Source: Chloroflexota bacterium (lineage in GTDB: Bacteria; Chloroflexota; Dehalococcoidia; UBA1127; JACQUN01). From it: a stretch of 42,551 nucleotides of DNA. Of this stretch, positions 32,201 to 40,259 are shown piece by piece (position 1 is the stretch's first letter; every line of letters starts with the position of its first letter). Made by a program: the position numbers and the translations under genes. The DNA lies in contig JACQUN010000077.1 in assembly GCA_016210285.1 (NCBI GenBank), forward strand, positions 1-42,551, given 5' to 3'. The notes beneath the pieces were generated by a model that worked only from the letters and a program-made list of their open reading frames with translations, searched no databases and was not told the DNA's origin.

Positions 32201-33088
32201 TACTTGGTTTCGTAAATCAGCGCACACAAGATCCGCCCCAAGCCCGCTCACCCTGAGCTTGTCGAAGGGTGAACCGCTCATGGTTCGACAAGCTCGGCAT
32301 ATTGCGTAAAGTTGGATTGCCCTAGGCAGATTTGCCTGCCTCTGCCCCGCGGATGCGCGCGCATCAGGCGCTGGCGAGCGCATCCAGCTTCAGGACGGTG
32401 TTCCAGTTGCGACCCGTGGCACACTTACTGAGCTTCTTTTCGATGAGGATGTTCGTCACGCGAGAGCGGCCAATCCCGTTCGGGTAGACGAGGTACGCCT
32501 CTCTGCCTTCAGCGCGGACCACCTCTGGGCCCGTGATCGCCGCCCGCAGCGCTTCCATCCCCCCAGCCTGCGGCGCACCTTTCAGGAACATGACAAGCAG
32601 GTGGCTCGGATCGCGCTTGGCTTCCTCGCGGAAAGGGTTCCGTGCCACAACCGATCTCCATTGCTCCACGGTCCGCACGAAAAAATCCGTTCGGAGGCCG
32701 AGACGTTTTTCAGCCTCGGTTTCCAGCAGTCGCTCCAGTGCCGCGCCCTTTCGGGCGTCGCTTCGAAAAACGAGATTGCCGCTTTGGAGCAATGATCGTG
32801 CGTCATCGAACCCCAGCCGCGTGCAGAGGTCGCGCAGGTCCGCCATGGCGACCTGCTTGTGGCCGCCGACATTGATGCTCCTGAGGAGCGCTACGTGGAT
32901 CGTCATCGATGTGGCCCTCTCATGTCCGCCCAACTATTGGCCTCGGTATCGCCCGGCTTGTCCCACCTTAACCTCGCCAATACCTGCTACCGCGCCCAGA
33001 AATATTGCAGGTATTGCTGAGCTTGTCCTTCGACAAGCTCACCACGAGCGGTTGATTATGACGCCCTTTTCTGCAAGTAGGTGCTAGC
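32198..33088. mobile_element. Split palindromic element carrying a DUF1697 cassette
   Basis: The left part (32198-32295) runs TAGTACTTGGTTTCG to TTCGACAAGCTC. The right part (33019-33088) runs GAGCTTGTCCTTCGAC to CTGCAAGTAGGTGCTAG. Joined, they reproduce (inverted) the 140-base element at 19712-19851, except that about 723 bases with one gene now lie in the loop of its central palindrome. The cargo borders are themselves inverted repeats (GACAAGCTC/GAGCTTGTC), and CTAG lies at both outer ends. Inside the right border is another perfect 10-base inverted repeat, CAATACCTGC (32978-32987)/GCAGGTATTG (33007-33016). No transposase is encoded, so mobility would need help in trans; this interpretation is inferred. 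Confidence 0.6.
32364..32906 (-). CDS. DUF1697 family protein
   Basis: A 180-residue protein of the uncharacterised DUF1697 family. It shows the typical start MTIHVALLRSINVGGH, DLRDLCTRLGFDDARSLLQSGNLVF, and the end KCATGRNWNTVLKLDAL. Its molecular function is not known. The ATG at 32906 follows GAGAGGG; the open frame reaches nine codons further. G+C is visibly lower than in neighbouring genes, and the gene sits in the middle of a split palindromic element, both consistent with arrival as a cassette. Confidence 0.85.
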   Translation of the reverse strand: MTIHVALLRSINVGGHKQVAMADLRDLCTRLGFDDARSLLQSGNLVFRSDARKGAALERLLETEAEKRLGLRTDFFVRTVEQWRSVVARNPFREEAKRDPSHLLVMFLKGAPQAGGMEALRAAITGPEVVRAEGREAYLVYPNGIGRSRVTNILIEKKLSKCATGRNWNTVLKLDALASA

Positions 33089-33097
33089 CGTCCGGCG

Positions 33098-35233
33098 CTA
33101 GCCCCTGCCGGGCGTCCTGGTAGGGGTTCCCTGCCGAAGAGGCAGGCTGACGGAAAAACGGCAACCCTCCCCCGCCTTGCTCTGCACCTGGATCGTGCCG
33201 CCGTGCATCTCCACAAGGGACTTGGCGATGGCAAGGCCCAGCCCCGTGCCAGAAGGGGATGCCGTCGGGTGGAGCCCCCTGGCGTGATAGTAGGGCTGAA
33301 AGATGAGCGGCAGGTCCTCCTGCGGGATGCCTCCGCAGCTATCCTCTACCTCCACGACCATCTGGGCATCCTGCTGCACGAGGCGGAGGGTGATGTGCCC
33401 ACCGGCCCGCGAGTACCGATAGGCGTTGGTCAGGAGGTTCACCAGCACCTGCTCCAGGCGCCTGTGGTCCGCCTGGACGACAGGGGAGGGATGGGCGACC
33501 TCCAGCTCCAGCGTCTGCCCGCGGGCCTGGACTGCGGGCGCCACCAGGGCCGCCGCGTCCCGGAGGAGCTCGCCAAGGTCCACCGGCTGCATGTCAAGCT
33601 GGAGCCGGGCGCTCCGCACCCTGGCGAAGTTCAGGAGGTCATTGACCAGCTTCTCCAGCGCCTCGGTTCCTCTCGCAACGCTCGCCAGGAGACGGCCCCG
33701 GTGGGTCCCCACCCCTCCACCCTCCAGCTCGCCAAAGAGCCCCACAGCGGCCTTGATAGAGGTGATGGGCGTCTTGAGCTGGTGCGCCACCATCCCCAGG
33801 AACTCTGTCTTGAGGCGGTCCAGCTCTTCAAGCTGCTCCACCCGCTGCTGCTCCACCACGTAGAGACGGGCGTTCTCGATGGTCATGGCCACCTGGTTGG
33901 CGACGGTAAACAGCAAGCTGATCTCCTCCCAGGTGTAGAGGTCTTTACTCGTCTTGGAGCCCAGCGCCAGCAGCCCCGTCAGGCGTCCCTGGCTCCCGAT
34001 AGGGATGAACAGCTCCACCTGGGCCTGGTCCAGCATCTGGCGCTCCTCTGCGGGGACAGCCTGAAGGTAGGAAAGGACGTCCAGATCGCCGCGGCGCACG
34101 TATCCCTCGCCGCGAGCCAGCCAGCGCACCAGGGGTGAGCTGCCGGGCAGGGCCAGATGGCTTGCCGCTCCATCCTGCGTTGCCACGGACTCCAGGTCTT
34201 CCTCCCCGCCGGTAGGAAGCAAGAGCCACACCCTCTCCGTCTGCATGGCGCGGCCCACTGTGCGGGTCAACTCGCCCACCAGGCCGGCCAGGTCAGTAAC
34301 GCTGGTGGCACGGGTGCTGAACTGTCTCAGGGCCTGGAGGTAGTTGTAACGCTGGCCGTAGAGGAGGCGATTGCCAAGGCGCTGGACGACCTGAAACACC
34401 GGCTGCAACAGTACCGCCAGGAACAGGAGCACCAGCAACTCCACCACCGCTGAGGCAATGCGCTCTTTGAGAAGGAGGTTGACTACCCAGAGCAGGCCGA
34501 TGTAGAGGGCGGCGAGCAGGGCGCTGAAGGCGAAGTAGATCAGGCCTTTCCTGATGATGACCCGCATGTCGAGGAGCTGATAGCGGATCATCGCCACGGC
34601 GGCGAAGGTCCCAAAGAAGATGTTCCCCACGATGCCGCCCGGGTAGGGGAGGAGCCGCAAAGCCGCCATCCAGTCGGAGGCGGTGCCCAGGAGGCCACAG
34701 AGGGCTCCGCTGATGATGTACAGGGTGCGGTTCCGCTCCTCAGGGTGGTAGCTGGCACGGTAGAAGCGGACGAGGAACACAACCCCCAGCAGGATGTAGC
34801 ACATCTGGAGCGCCACCCAGGGGAAGAAAAGCGGACCACCAACCGGGGCATAGCCGTAGGGGCGCTGCTTCATCCCTTCCAGGACCAGGGAGGTCGGCGC
34901 CAGGAACGTCAGCAGCACATACCCGGCGTAGAGGGGTGGGAGAAACCACCGGGACGCCTTGCTCCCAGTGTAGAGCAGGACGAAATGGATGAAGGTGATA
35001 GCGACGACCGGAAAGACCAGGAGGACGAAATGCTCTCGGAAGAACGCAGCATTGACGGTGGGACTGGCCCGCATCAGCAGGATAGTCAGCCCCCACAGGG
35101 ACATGCTGGCGATGAAGACGGCGAAGATGCCGTGGGCTGGTCCTTTGCGCCGAACCCGCAGGACCGCCACCAGCAGAGACAGGTTGATGGCAAAGGCCAG
35201 CGCCGGAAGGAGGTAGTAGAAAACCGCGCTCAC
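33098..35233 (-). CDS. Membrane sensor histidine kinase with GAF domain
   Basis: About 711 residues. The N-terminal third holds eight to nine membrane helices (7TM histidine-kinase N-terminal type, to about residue 285). A GAF domain follows at about 300-455, then a dimerisation/HisKA domain with phospho-acceptor His484 in GMVAHQLKTPITSIK, and an HATPase_c domain. The latter has NLLTNAYRYS (N box), VEDSCGGIP (G1, with the first Gly replaced by Cys) and GTGLGLAIAKSLVE (G2). No response regulator lies nearby. GTG at 35233 has GGAG at 5-base spacing and is preferred over GTG at 35251. It follows the GH3-like gene by 21 bases and is surely co-transcribed with it. Confidence 0.9.
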   Translation of the reverse strand: MSAVFYYLLPALAFAINLSLLVAVLRVRRKGPAHGIFAVFIASMSLWGLTILLMRASPTVNAAFFREHFVLLVFPVVAITFIHFVLLYTGSKASRWFLPPLYAGYVLLTFLAPTSLVLEGMKQRPYGYAPVGGPLFFPWVALQMCYILLGVVFLVRFYRASYHPEERNRTLYIISGALCGLLGTASDWMAALRLLPYPGGIVGNIFFGTFAAVAMIRYQLLDMRVIIRKGLIYFAFSALLAALYIGLLWVVNLLLKERIASAVVELLVLLFLAVLLQPVFQVVQRLGNRLLYGQRYNYLQALRQFSTRATSVTDLAGLVGELTRTVGRAMQTERVWLLLPTGGEEDLESVATQDGAASHLALPGSSPLVRWLARGEGYVRRGDLDVLSYLQAVPAEERQMLDQAQVELFIPIGSQGRLTGLLALGSKTSKDLYTWEEISLLFTVANQVAMTIENARLYVVEQQRVEQLEELDRLKTEFLGMVAHQLKTPITSIKAAVGLFGELEGGGVGTHRGRLLASVARGTEALEKLVNDLLNFARVRSARLQLDMQPVDLGELLRDAAALVAPAVQARGQTLELEVAHPSPVVQADHRRLEQVLVNLLTNAYRYSRAGGHITLRLVQQDAQMVVEVEDSCGGIPQEDLPLIFQPYYHARGLHPTASPSGTGLGLAIAKSLVEMHGGTIQVQSKAGEGCRFSVSLPLRQGTPTRTPGRG

Positions 35234-35254
35234 ATCCCCTCCCGGGGCCACCCC

Positions 35255-36919
35255 TTAGCTGGCGGAGAGCAGCCCCTGCACCATCCCCTCGGGGGGGTCA
35301 ACACGCCAGGCACCCGCGCACTCCCTGCCCTCCGGGAGGCCCTGGTCCCCAGCCAGGCGCCGGATCCTGCCGGGGGGCACCAGCGTCACGCGAAGCGGGC
35401 GCAGGGCCAAGAGCTCTTCCACGTTCCTGTAGGCCTCGTCCATCCCCTTCAGCGTCTGGTGCAGCCGCTCCTCCATCTGCCGGACCGGGAGCTGCCGTGG
35501 CGACTCCATGAACAGGTGCAGCACGGGCCCCGTTTCCCGGAACTCCCGACGGGCAACCCAGCCCCGGGTCTCCAGGCTCGCCGCGCGAAGGGCCTCCTGC
35601 AGGATCACGGCGTCCAGGCGAGTGAACCCAGCTAAGTCTATAATACCGTCGGCGTGTCCCGCAACAGCCAGCAGCGGCAGGCCCTTGCCATCCCCAGCTA
35701 CATCCCCCGGCAGCACCCGCAGGAGGTAGCCAGTGCGGTAGCGGAGGAAGGGCATGCCGTAGAAGCTGGTGAAGACCAGCTCATAGGTCTCCCCCTCCCG
35801 CAACTGGGTCAGGAGATAGGACGTGGGCACCTCGCCGGGGGTTTCCCGGCTATGACGCGCCTCGGCCTCGGGGATGAACTCCAGGAAGCCGGCAAAAGGC
35901 GAGAAGACCAACCCACGCCGGGTCCAGTCCTGCACGGCCATGATGCCCACTTCCGAGATGGCGAAGAACTCGTAGGGCTCCCTGCCCCAATAGGCCACCA
36001 CCTTCTCCCGGTAGAAGGCCGAGTCCAGGCCCCACCCGATCACCGCCTTGGCGGGCCACAGGTCTTTGGGCAGCACCCTGCGCCCTGCCATCCGGCTGCC
36101 CAGGAAGGCGCGGGCTGCCCGAAGGGCGATGCCGGGGTGAAGCAGGGTCGCCGCACTGCGGTGGGACGAGGCCTCCTCGGCAAAGCGCTGCCCGATATGC
36201 ACCAGCACAGGAGTCATGGCGGAGATGACGTCCACCCCAGAGCGCAGGGCCAGGCGGAATCCCATCTCCAGCCGGGCTCGGAAGTCCAGCGTCTCCATGG
36301 AGTGCAGCGGCGGGATAGCCTGCCACCCCGTCCGCTGGTGGATGCCCTCCACCACGTAGCCGCTCAGGTAAGGGCGGGGCGCCAGGCTGTAGAGAATCCT
36401 CTCCCCGGGGCTGACCGCCACCTCGCCCGGCCTTCGGGCGCAGGACAGGAGCACGGAAGCGATGGCGGTGTCCACCACGCGCTCGTAGGCCCGCTGGGTG
36501 AAGGGGATCAGCTTGCCGTCCCGGCCTCTCGTTGACGTATAGGCCCAAAAGAGGGGCCTTTCAGGAAGGTCCTGCTCCCGGTGCCGCAGCAGAACCGAGG
36601 AGTAGTCCTCGTAGGTGGTGAAGGGAACGGTGCGCCGGAGCACCTCCGGGTCTTCAGGCAACGGGGCTGACAGGACGCGCTTCGCCACAGCAGAAGGGGA
36701 AAACAGCCGGACGTGCTCCCGCAGCAGGAGCTCCTGGACCTCGTCGAACGCCACCCGGGACATGCTCAGAAAGCCGCAGTACTTCTCCCACACCTGGGAC
36801 GCTGGGCCGTGCAGCAGGATGGGGTCTCGCTGCAAGGCGGCCCCGTCTCGGGAGCTTTCAGCCCCCGCCGACGCTTGGGCGCCCCACCGTCGCCACGGCA
36901 TGACCTCGGTGCGCAGCAC
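35255..36919 (-). CDS. GH3-family acyl-acid amido synthetase-like protein
   Basis: A 554-residue protein resembling the GH3 auxin-responsive family of ANL-like adenylating enzymes, which conjugate acyl acids to amino acids. Visible hallmarks are RTVPFTTYEDYSSVL (97-110), the nucleotide loop AYTSTRGRDGKLIPFT (126-141), a central ISEVGIMAVQD, FTSFYGMPFLRYRTGYLLRVLPGD, and a C-terminal LFMESPRQLPVRQMEERLHQTLKGMDEAYR. The loop lacks the usual SSGTT sequence, so activity may be altered. The GTG start at 36919 follows AGAGGAGAGG. A consensus promoter lies about 200 bases upstream with an intervening hairpin. Its partner downstream is a sensor kinase, an unusual pairing. The substrate is unknown. 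Confidence 0.72.
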   Translation of the reverse strand: MLRTEVMPWRRWGAQASAGAESSRDGAALQRDPILLHGPASQVWEKYCGFLSMSRVAFDEVQELLLREHVRLFSPSAVAKRVLSAPLPEDPEVLRRTVPFTTYEDYSSVLLRHREQDLPERPLFWAYTSTRGRDGKLIPFTQRAYERVVDTAIASVLLSCARRPGEVAVSPGERILYSLAPRPYLSGYVVEGIHQRTGWQAIPPLHSMETLDFRARLEMGFRLALRSGVDVISAMTPVLVHIGQRFAEEASSHRSAATLLHPGIALRAARAFLGSRMAGRRVLPKDLWPAKAVIGWGLDSAFYREKVVAYWGREPYEFFAISEVGIMAVQDWTRRGLVFSPFAGFLEFIPEAEARHSRETPGEVPTSYLLTQLREGETYELVFTSFYGMPFLRYRTGYLLRVLPGDVAGDGKGLPLLAVAGHADGIIDLAGFTRLDAVILQEALRAASLETRGWVARREFRETGPVLHLFMESPRQLPVRQMEERLHQTLKGMDEAYRNVEELLALRPLRVTLVPPGRIRRLAGDQGLPEGRECAGAWRVDPPEGMVQGLLSAS

Positions 36920-36935
36920 GGTTCCTCTCCTCTCT

Positions 36936-36978
36936 GGCAGGGATGGTCACTCCCTCAAGGGCCACAGGCATCCCTGCC
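36936..36978 (-). promoter_or_regulatory. Leader hairpin upstream of the GH3-like gene
   Basis: A perfect 10-base inverted repeat, GGCAGGGATG (36936-36945)/CATCCCTGCC (36969-36978), with a 23-base loop. It sits within the 5' leader just upstream of the ribosome site. It could influence translation or act as an attenuator, but no T-run follows. Function is inferred only from position. Confidence 0.4.
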
Positions 36979-37122
36979 CCGTTGCCCAGGCCCCTTGCAA
37001 CCGCACCAGCGCCTCCACAGCGCCCGGACGGAGAGAGCCGCAGGGAGGTGCCCCACGAGCGCTTCTCCAACCACCATGCCCTCACGGCCCACCGCTCCTG
37101 GCGGAAGGTAAAGTCTTAGTGC

Positions 37123-37151
37123 AGAATAGCGTGCAATGAGTAAACTGTCAA
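37123..37151 (-). promoter_or_regulatory. Consensus promoter of the GH3-kinase operon
   Basis: On the minus strand TTGACA (37151-37146), 17 bases, then TATTCT (37128-37123). Transcription should start near 37116, giving a leader of roughly 195 bases, longer than others in this window. Confidence 0.7.
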
Positions 37152-37414
37152 CTGGGCCTAGAGGGCGAACCCGGAGCAAGCTCGCTCGGGGGAGAGTACA
37201 GGAGGGGAGGGTGTCTCGCGCCACGCCTTGAGGGGAAAAGCTCACGACACCACGAGGAAGAGCTCGGAGGGCCCTCCCCACGGCCCTCACAGTCCCACCT
37301 TCTGAACGGGCCAGCAGGTGCTACGCTTGCGGCAGCCCGGGGTGGCCGCACACGCCACAGGGCGCAGCCGCAAGGGAAACGCAGCGACAGGGGCTGCAGA
37401 ACCCAGGCGCAGGG

Positions 37415-38005
37415 CTAGGAGCCGGTCTCCACTTTCCCGCTCAGGACGCCGCCGCCCGACAGGCCCCCTTGACCGGCTGGTACGCCGAGCACACCTACCA
37501 GAGTGATGCTGAGGTTCCCCTGGCCACGCAGGGCACCCCCCGTCACTTCCCACCTGCCCACGTCAGCCACCTGGTAGATGGGCGTGCCCAGGGGAAACGG
37601 CGGAGAATCTGCGAACCCTACGGGAACCCCTGAGATCTCGGCCTGCAGCTCCCCAGTGAGGCTGCCGGCGGGGGTGGTGATACTGAACGTCCCCTTGAGT
37701 CTCCCCTGAAACCTGCCATCAGGGCTCACGCGAATCACGGAGCTATGGACGGTGGAGAACCCCCCGTCCAGCGCGTCTACATCACAGTCCAGTGCTCCGG
37801 AGGTCATCTCCCCAGAGGTCCTGACCACGTTCCTGACTACGGAGGACGTGCCGGGGTTCACGACTGCCAGCATCAGGGTACAGTTCACCGGGACGGGGGG
37901 ACCTCCCTTGGCCTCAGTGGGAGCGGCAACAGCAGGCAAACCGCTCGCAAGGACCAGGGCGCTCACCATCAACAGCACACCGAGCAACTTCCACGGAGAA
38001 CGCAT
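37415..38005 (-). CDS. Secreted protein of unknown function
   Basis: A 196-residue protein I do not recognise. It begins with a clear signal peptide: MRSPWK, a hydrophobic run LLGVLLMVSALVLASGL, and a likely cleavage after AVAA near 28. The mature part is small, neutral and rich in Gly, Ser, Thr and Val with alternating beta-strand character (RFQGRLKGTFSITTPAGSLTGELQAEI; GNLSITLVGVLGVPAG), suggesting a beta-barrel or beta-sandwich fold. Two cysteines (NCTLML, LDCDVD) could form a disulfide. The ATG at 38005 follows GGGAGG. It is monocistronic between the GH3 promoter and thrS. Confidence 0.72.
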   Translation of the reverse strand: MRSPWKLLGVLLMVSALVLASGLPAVAAPTEAKGGPPVPVNCTLMLAVVNPGTSSVVRNVVRTSGEMTSGALDCDVDALDGGFSTVHSSVIRVSPDGRFQGRLKGTFSITTPAGSLTGELQAEISGVPVGFADSPPFPLGTPIYQVADVGRWEVTGGALRGQGNLSITLVGVLGVPAGQGGLSGGGVLSGKVETGS

Positions 38006-38084
38006 CGCTGACCTCCCGTCTTGTTGGCACTCGCTGAGCTGGTTCAGATTAGTAAAGCACGAGGTAATGGCGAGGTGATACAGA

Positions 38085-38113
38085 CGTTAACACGCCGACT
38101 CGTCCCCTGTCAA
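38085..38113 (-). promoter_or_regulatory. Possible promoter of the secreted-protein gene
   Basis: On the minus strand TTGACA (38113-38108), 17 bases, then TTAACG (38090-38085). The -35 is perfect and the -10 poor, so this is tentative. Confidence 0.4.
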
Positions 38114-38170
38114 TAGCCCAGGCCACCCGGTCAGGGTCTTTTGGCTCTGCCGGCAGTGTCGTCCTTGTCA

Positions 38171-38210
38171 TTCTTGAGGTCGTCGTTCCTGGGAAGGACG
38201 ACCTCAAGAA
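38171..38210. repeat. Long near-perfect hairpin abutting repeat copy 2
   Basis: TTCTTGAGGTCGTCGTTCC (38171-38189) is complementary to 38192-38210 at 18 of 19 positions, with only two bases between the arms. It abuts the dispersed 89-base repeat. It could terminate transcription or extrude as a cruciform. Confidence 0.65.
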
Positions 38211-38294
38211 TCTGGAGGGGCCGGGCTTCTTTCCCCTACCCCAGACCCTTCGTGGAGTTTACCCTGAGTTGCCGAAGGGCCCGGGGTGACAACC
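38206..38294. repeat. 89-base dispersed repeat, copy 2 (inverted relative to copy 1)
   Basis: The reverse complement matches 17110-17198 with five differences over 89 bases by eye. It lies in the gene-free space (38006-38458) between the secreted-protein gene and thrS. Nothing else notable is seen in that space; no T-box specifier/antiterminator motif was found before thrS. Confidence 0.75.
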
Positions 38295-38458
38295 GAAAGC
38301 CCTGGCCACCAGGTGGAGACGTCTTCCCGTGAGCATTGAAAGGCCAGGTGAGTAGGGAGACGGTTCTAGTGAGAGCCCCCCGTTTATGGTAGGATGAAAT
38401 GCGCTCTGGCCCTGGCAGGGGCAAACCCCGGCTCCACCTCTCATGGAGGCACACAACT

Positions 38459-40210
38459 GTGGCCATCAAGAGCACCAGGCTAGCGCCGGAGGTCCAGGCG
38501 CTGCGCCACCGCATGCGCCACTCCGCCTCCCATATCATGGCAGATGCCGCCCTCCAGCTCTTCCCGGAGGCCAAGCTGGGCATCGGGCCGCCGACGGAAG
38601 ATGGCTTCTACTACGACTTCGAGGTCTCCAGGCCTTTCACCCCAGAAGACCTGGCCCAGATAGAGGCGCTGATGCGGGAGCGCATCGCCGCTGACCTGCC
38701 CTTCATCCATCAGGAGGTGACCCGACAGGAGGCACGCCGCCTCTTTGCCCACCAGCCATACAAGCTGGAGCTCCTGGATGCCATCCCTGAGGGGGAAGCC
38801 ATCACCATCTACCAGCACGGGGAGTTCACCGACCTCTGCGAGGGGCCCCACATGGATTCCACCGGGCGCATCCCTGCGTTCAAGCTGCTCACCATCGCCG
38901 GCGCCTACTGGCGGGGGGACGAGCGCAACCCCATGCTCCAGCGCATCTACGGCACGGCCTTCGAGAGCCAGGACCTCCTGGCAGAGTACCTGCACCGGCG
39001 GGAAGAGGCTGCTCGCCGGGACCACCGGCGCCTGGGCAGGGAGCTGGACCTTTTTTCCATCCACGATGACGTGGGGCCGGGCCTGGTCATCTGGCACCCG
39101 AAGGGCGCCCTGGTGCGAAACATCATCGAGGACCTGTGGCGGGCAGAGCACTACCAGCGCGGCTATCAGCTTGTCTATACACCCCATGTGGGGCGCGCAC
39201 GGCTGTGGCAGACCAGCGGCCATTTGGACTTCTACAAGGACAGCATGTATGCGCCGATGGACGTGGAGGGGCAGGAGTATTTCATGAAGCCGATGAATTG
39301 CCCCTTCCACATCAAATACTATCAGTCGGCCCTGCGCAGCTACCAGGAGTTCCCCTTGCGTATCGGGGAGCTGGGCACGGTGTACCGCTACGAGCGAGGG
39401 GGTGTTTTGCACGGCCTGATGCGGGTGCGGGGGTTCACCCAGGACGATGCCCACATCTTCTGCCGACCCGACCAGGTGGAGGACGAGGTGCTTGGCGTCC
39501 TGGAGCTGACCTTTCATCTGCTGGGCCTCTTCGGCTTCCGGGAGCACGAGATCTCATTGTCCACTCGCCCGGAGAAGTTCGTCGGCGAGGCGCAACAGTG
39601 GGAGATGGCTACGGACGCCCTGCGCCGTGCCCTGGATAAGCGGGGGCTGGCTTACGATGTGGATGAGGGCGGCGGCGCCTTCTACGGCCCCAAGATTGAC
39701 ATCAAGATTCGTGACGCCCTGGGCCGGGCCTGGCAGTGCACCACCGTCCAGTTTGACTTCAACCTTCCGCAGCGCTTCAGCCTGACCTTCATTGGAGCCG
39801 ACGGCCGAGAGCACCAGCCCTACATGGTCCACCGGGCTATCCTGGGGTCCCTGGAGCGGTTCCTTGGCATCCTGATAGAGCACTACGCCGGCGCCTTCCC
39901 CGTCTGGCTGTCGCCGGTCCAGGCCGTGGTGATCCCCATCGCCGACCGGCACACGCCCTACGCCACCCGGGTTGCGGAACGCCTGCGGCCCTCCGGCCTG
40001 CGCGTCGAGGTGGACCACCGGGGCGAGCGGATGCAGGCCAAGATCCGAGATGCCCAGCTCCGCAAGGTGCCCTACATGCTGGTGGTGGGCGACCGGGAAG
40101 CAGCCCAGGAGCAGGCTGCGGTACGCCTGCGGGACGGGAAGGACCTGGGGCCCCTGCCGCTGGAGCGCGTGCGGGACCTTGTCCTTGAGGCGGTGGCGTC
40201 GCGCCAGTAA
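38459..40210 (+). CDS. thrS: Threonyl-tRNA synthetase (TGS-less)
   Basis: A 583-residue class II synthetase charging tRNA-Thr. It begins directly in the editing (N2) domain: HSASH (H21, H25; HxxxH) and TDLCEGPHMDSTG hold the editing-site residues. The N-terminal TGS domain of standard ThrS is missing, although the ribosome site GGAGG (38445-38449) sits just upstream. The catalytic core has the zinc ligands in MKPMNCPFHIKYY (Cys), GVLHGLMRVRGFTQDDAHIF (His) and MVHRAILGSLERF (His), motif 2 around RVRGFTQDD, and a C-terminal anticodon domain (AVVIPIADRHTPYA to the end). The GTG at 38459 is chosen; the frame is open 20 codons further without family similarity. Confidence 0.95.
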   Translation: MAIKSTRLAPEVQALRHRMRHSASHIMADAALQLFPEAKLGIGPPTEDGFYYDFEVSRPFTPEDLAQIEALMRERIAADLPFIHQEVTRQEARRLFAHQPYKLELLDAIPEGEAITIYQHGEFTDLCEGPHMDSTGRIPAFKLLTIAGAYWRGDERNPMLQRIYGTAFESQDLLAEYLHRREEAARRDHRRLGRELDLFSIHDDVGPGLVIWHPKGALVRNIIEDLWRAEHYQRGYQLVYTPHVGRARLWQTSGHLDFYKDSMYAPMDVEGQEYFMKPMNCPFHIKYYQSALRSYQEFPLRIGELGTVYRYERGGVLHGLMRVRGFTQDDAHIFCRPDQVEDEVLGVLELTFHLLGLFGFREHEISLSTRPEKFVGEAQQWEMATDALRRALDKRGLAYDVDEGGGAFYGPKIDIKIRDALGRAWQCTTVQFDFNLPQRFSLTFIGADGREHQPYMVHRAILGSLERFLGILIEHYAGAFPVWLSPVQAVVIPIADRHTPYATRVAERLRPSGLRVEVDHRGERMQAKIRDAQLRKVPYMLVVGDREAAQEQAAVRLRDGKDLGPLPLERVRDLVLEAVASRQ

Positions 40211-40259
40211 GAGCGGCGCTTTCAGCGACCCCTCACGCCCCACCAGGAGGAGGCAAGCG

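Larger units (their letters stand above)
36920..37414. other. Gene-free leader and intergenic region
   Basis: About 495 bases with no credible gene. The portion left of 37116 is the transcribed leader of the GH3-like gene and includes a hairpin (36936-36978). The portion right of 37151 lies beyond the stop of the secreted-protein gene and shows no clear terminator. Confidence 0.5.

Noticed and set aside
38295..38458. T-box leader upstream of thrS
   Set aside because: No antiterminator core motif or matching terminator hairpin could be found in this leader.
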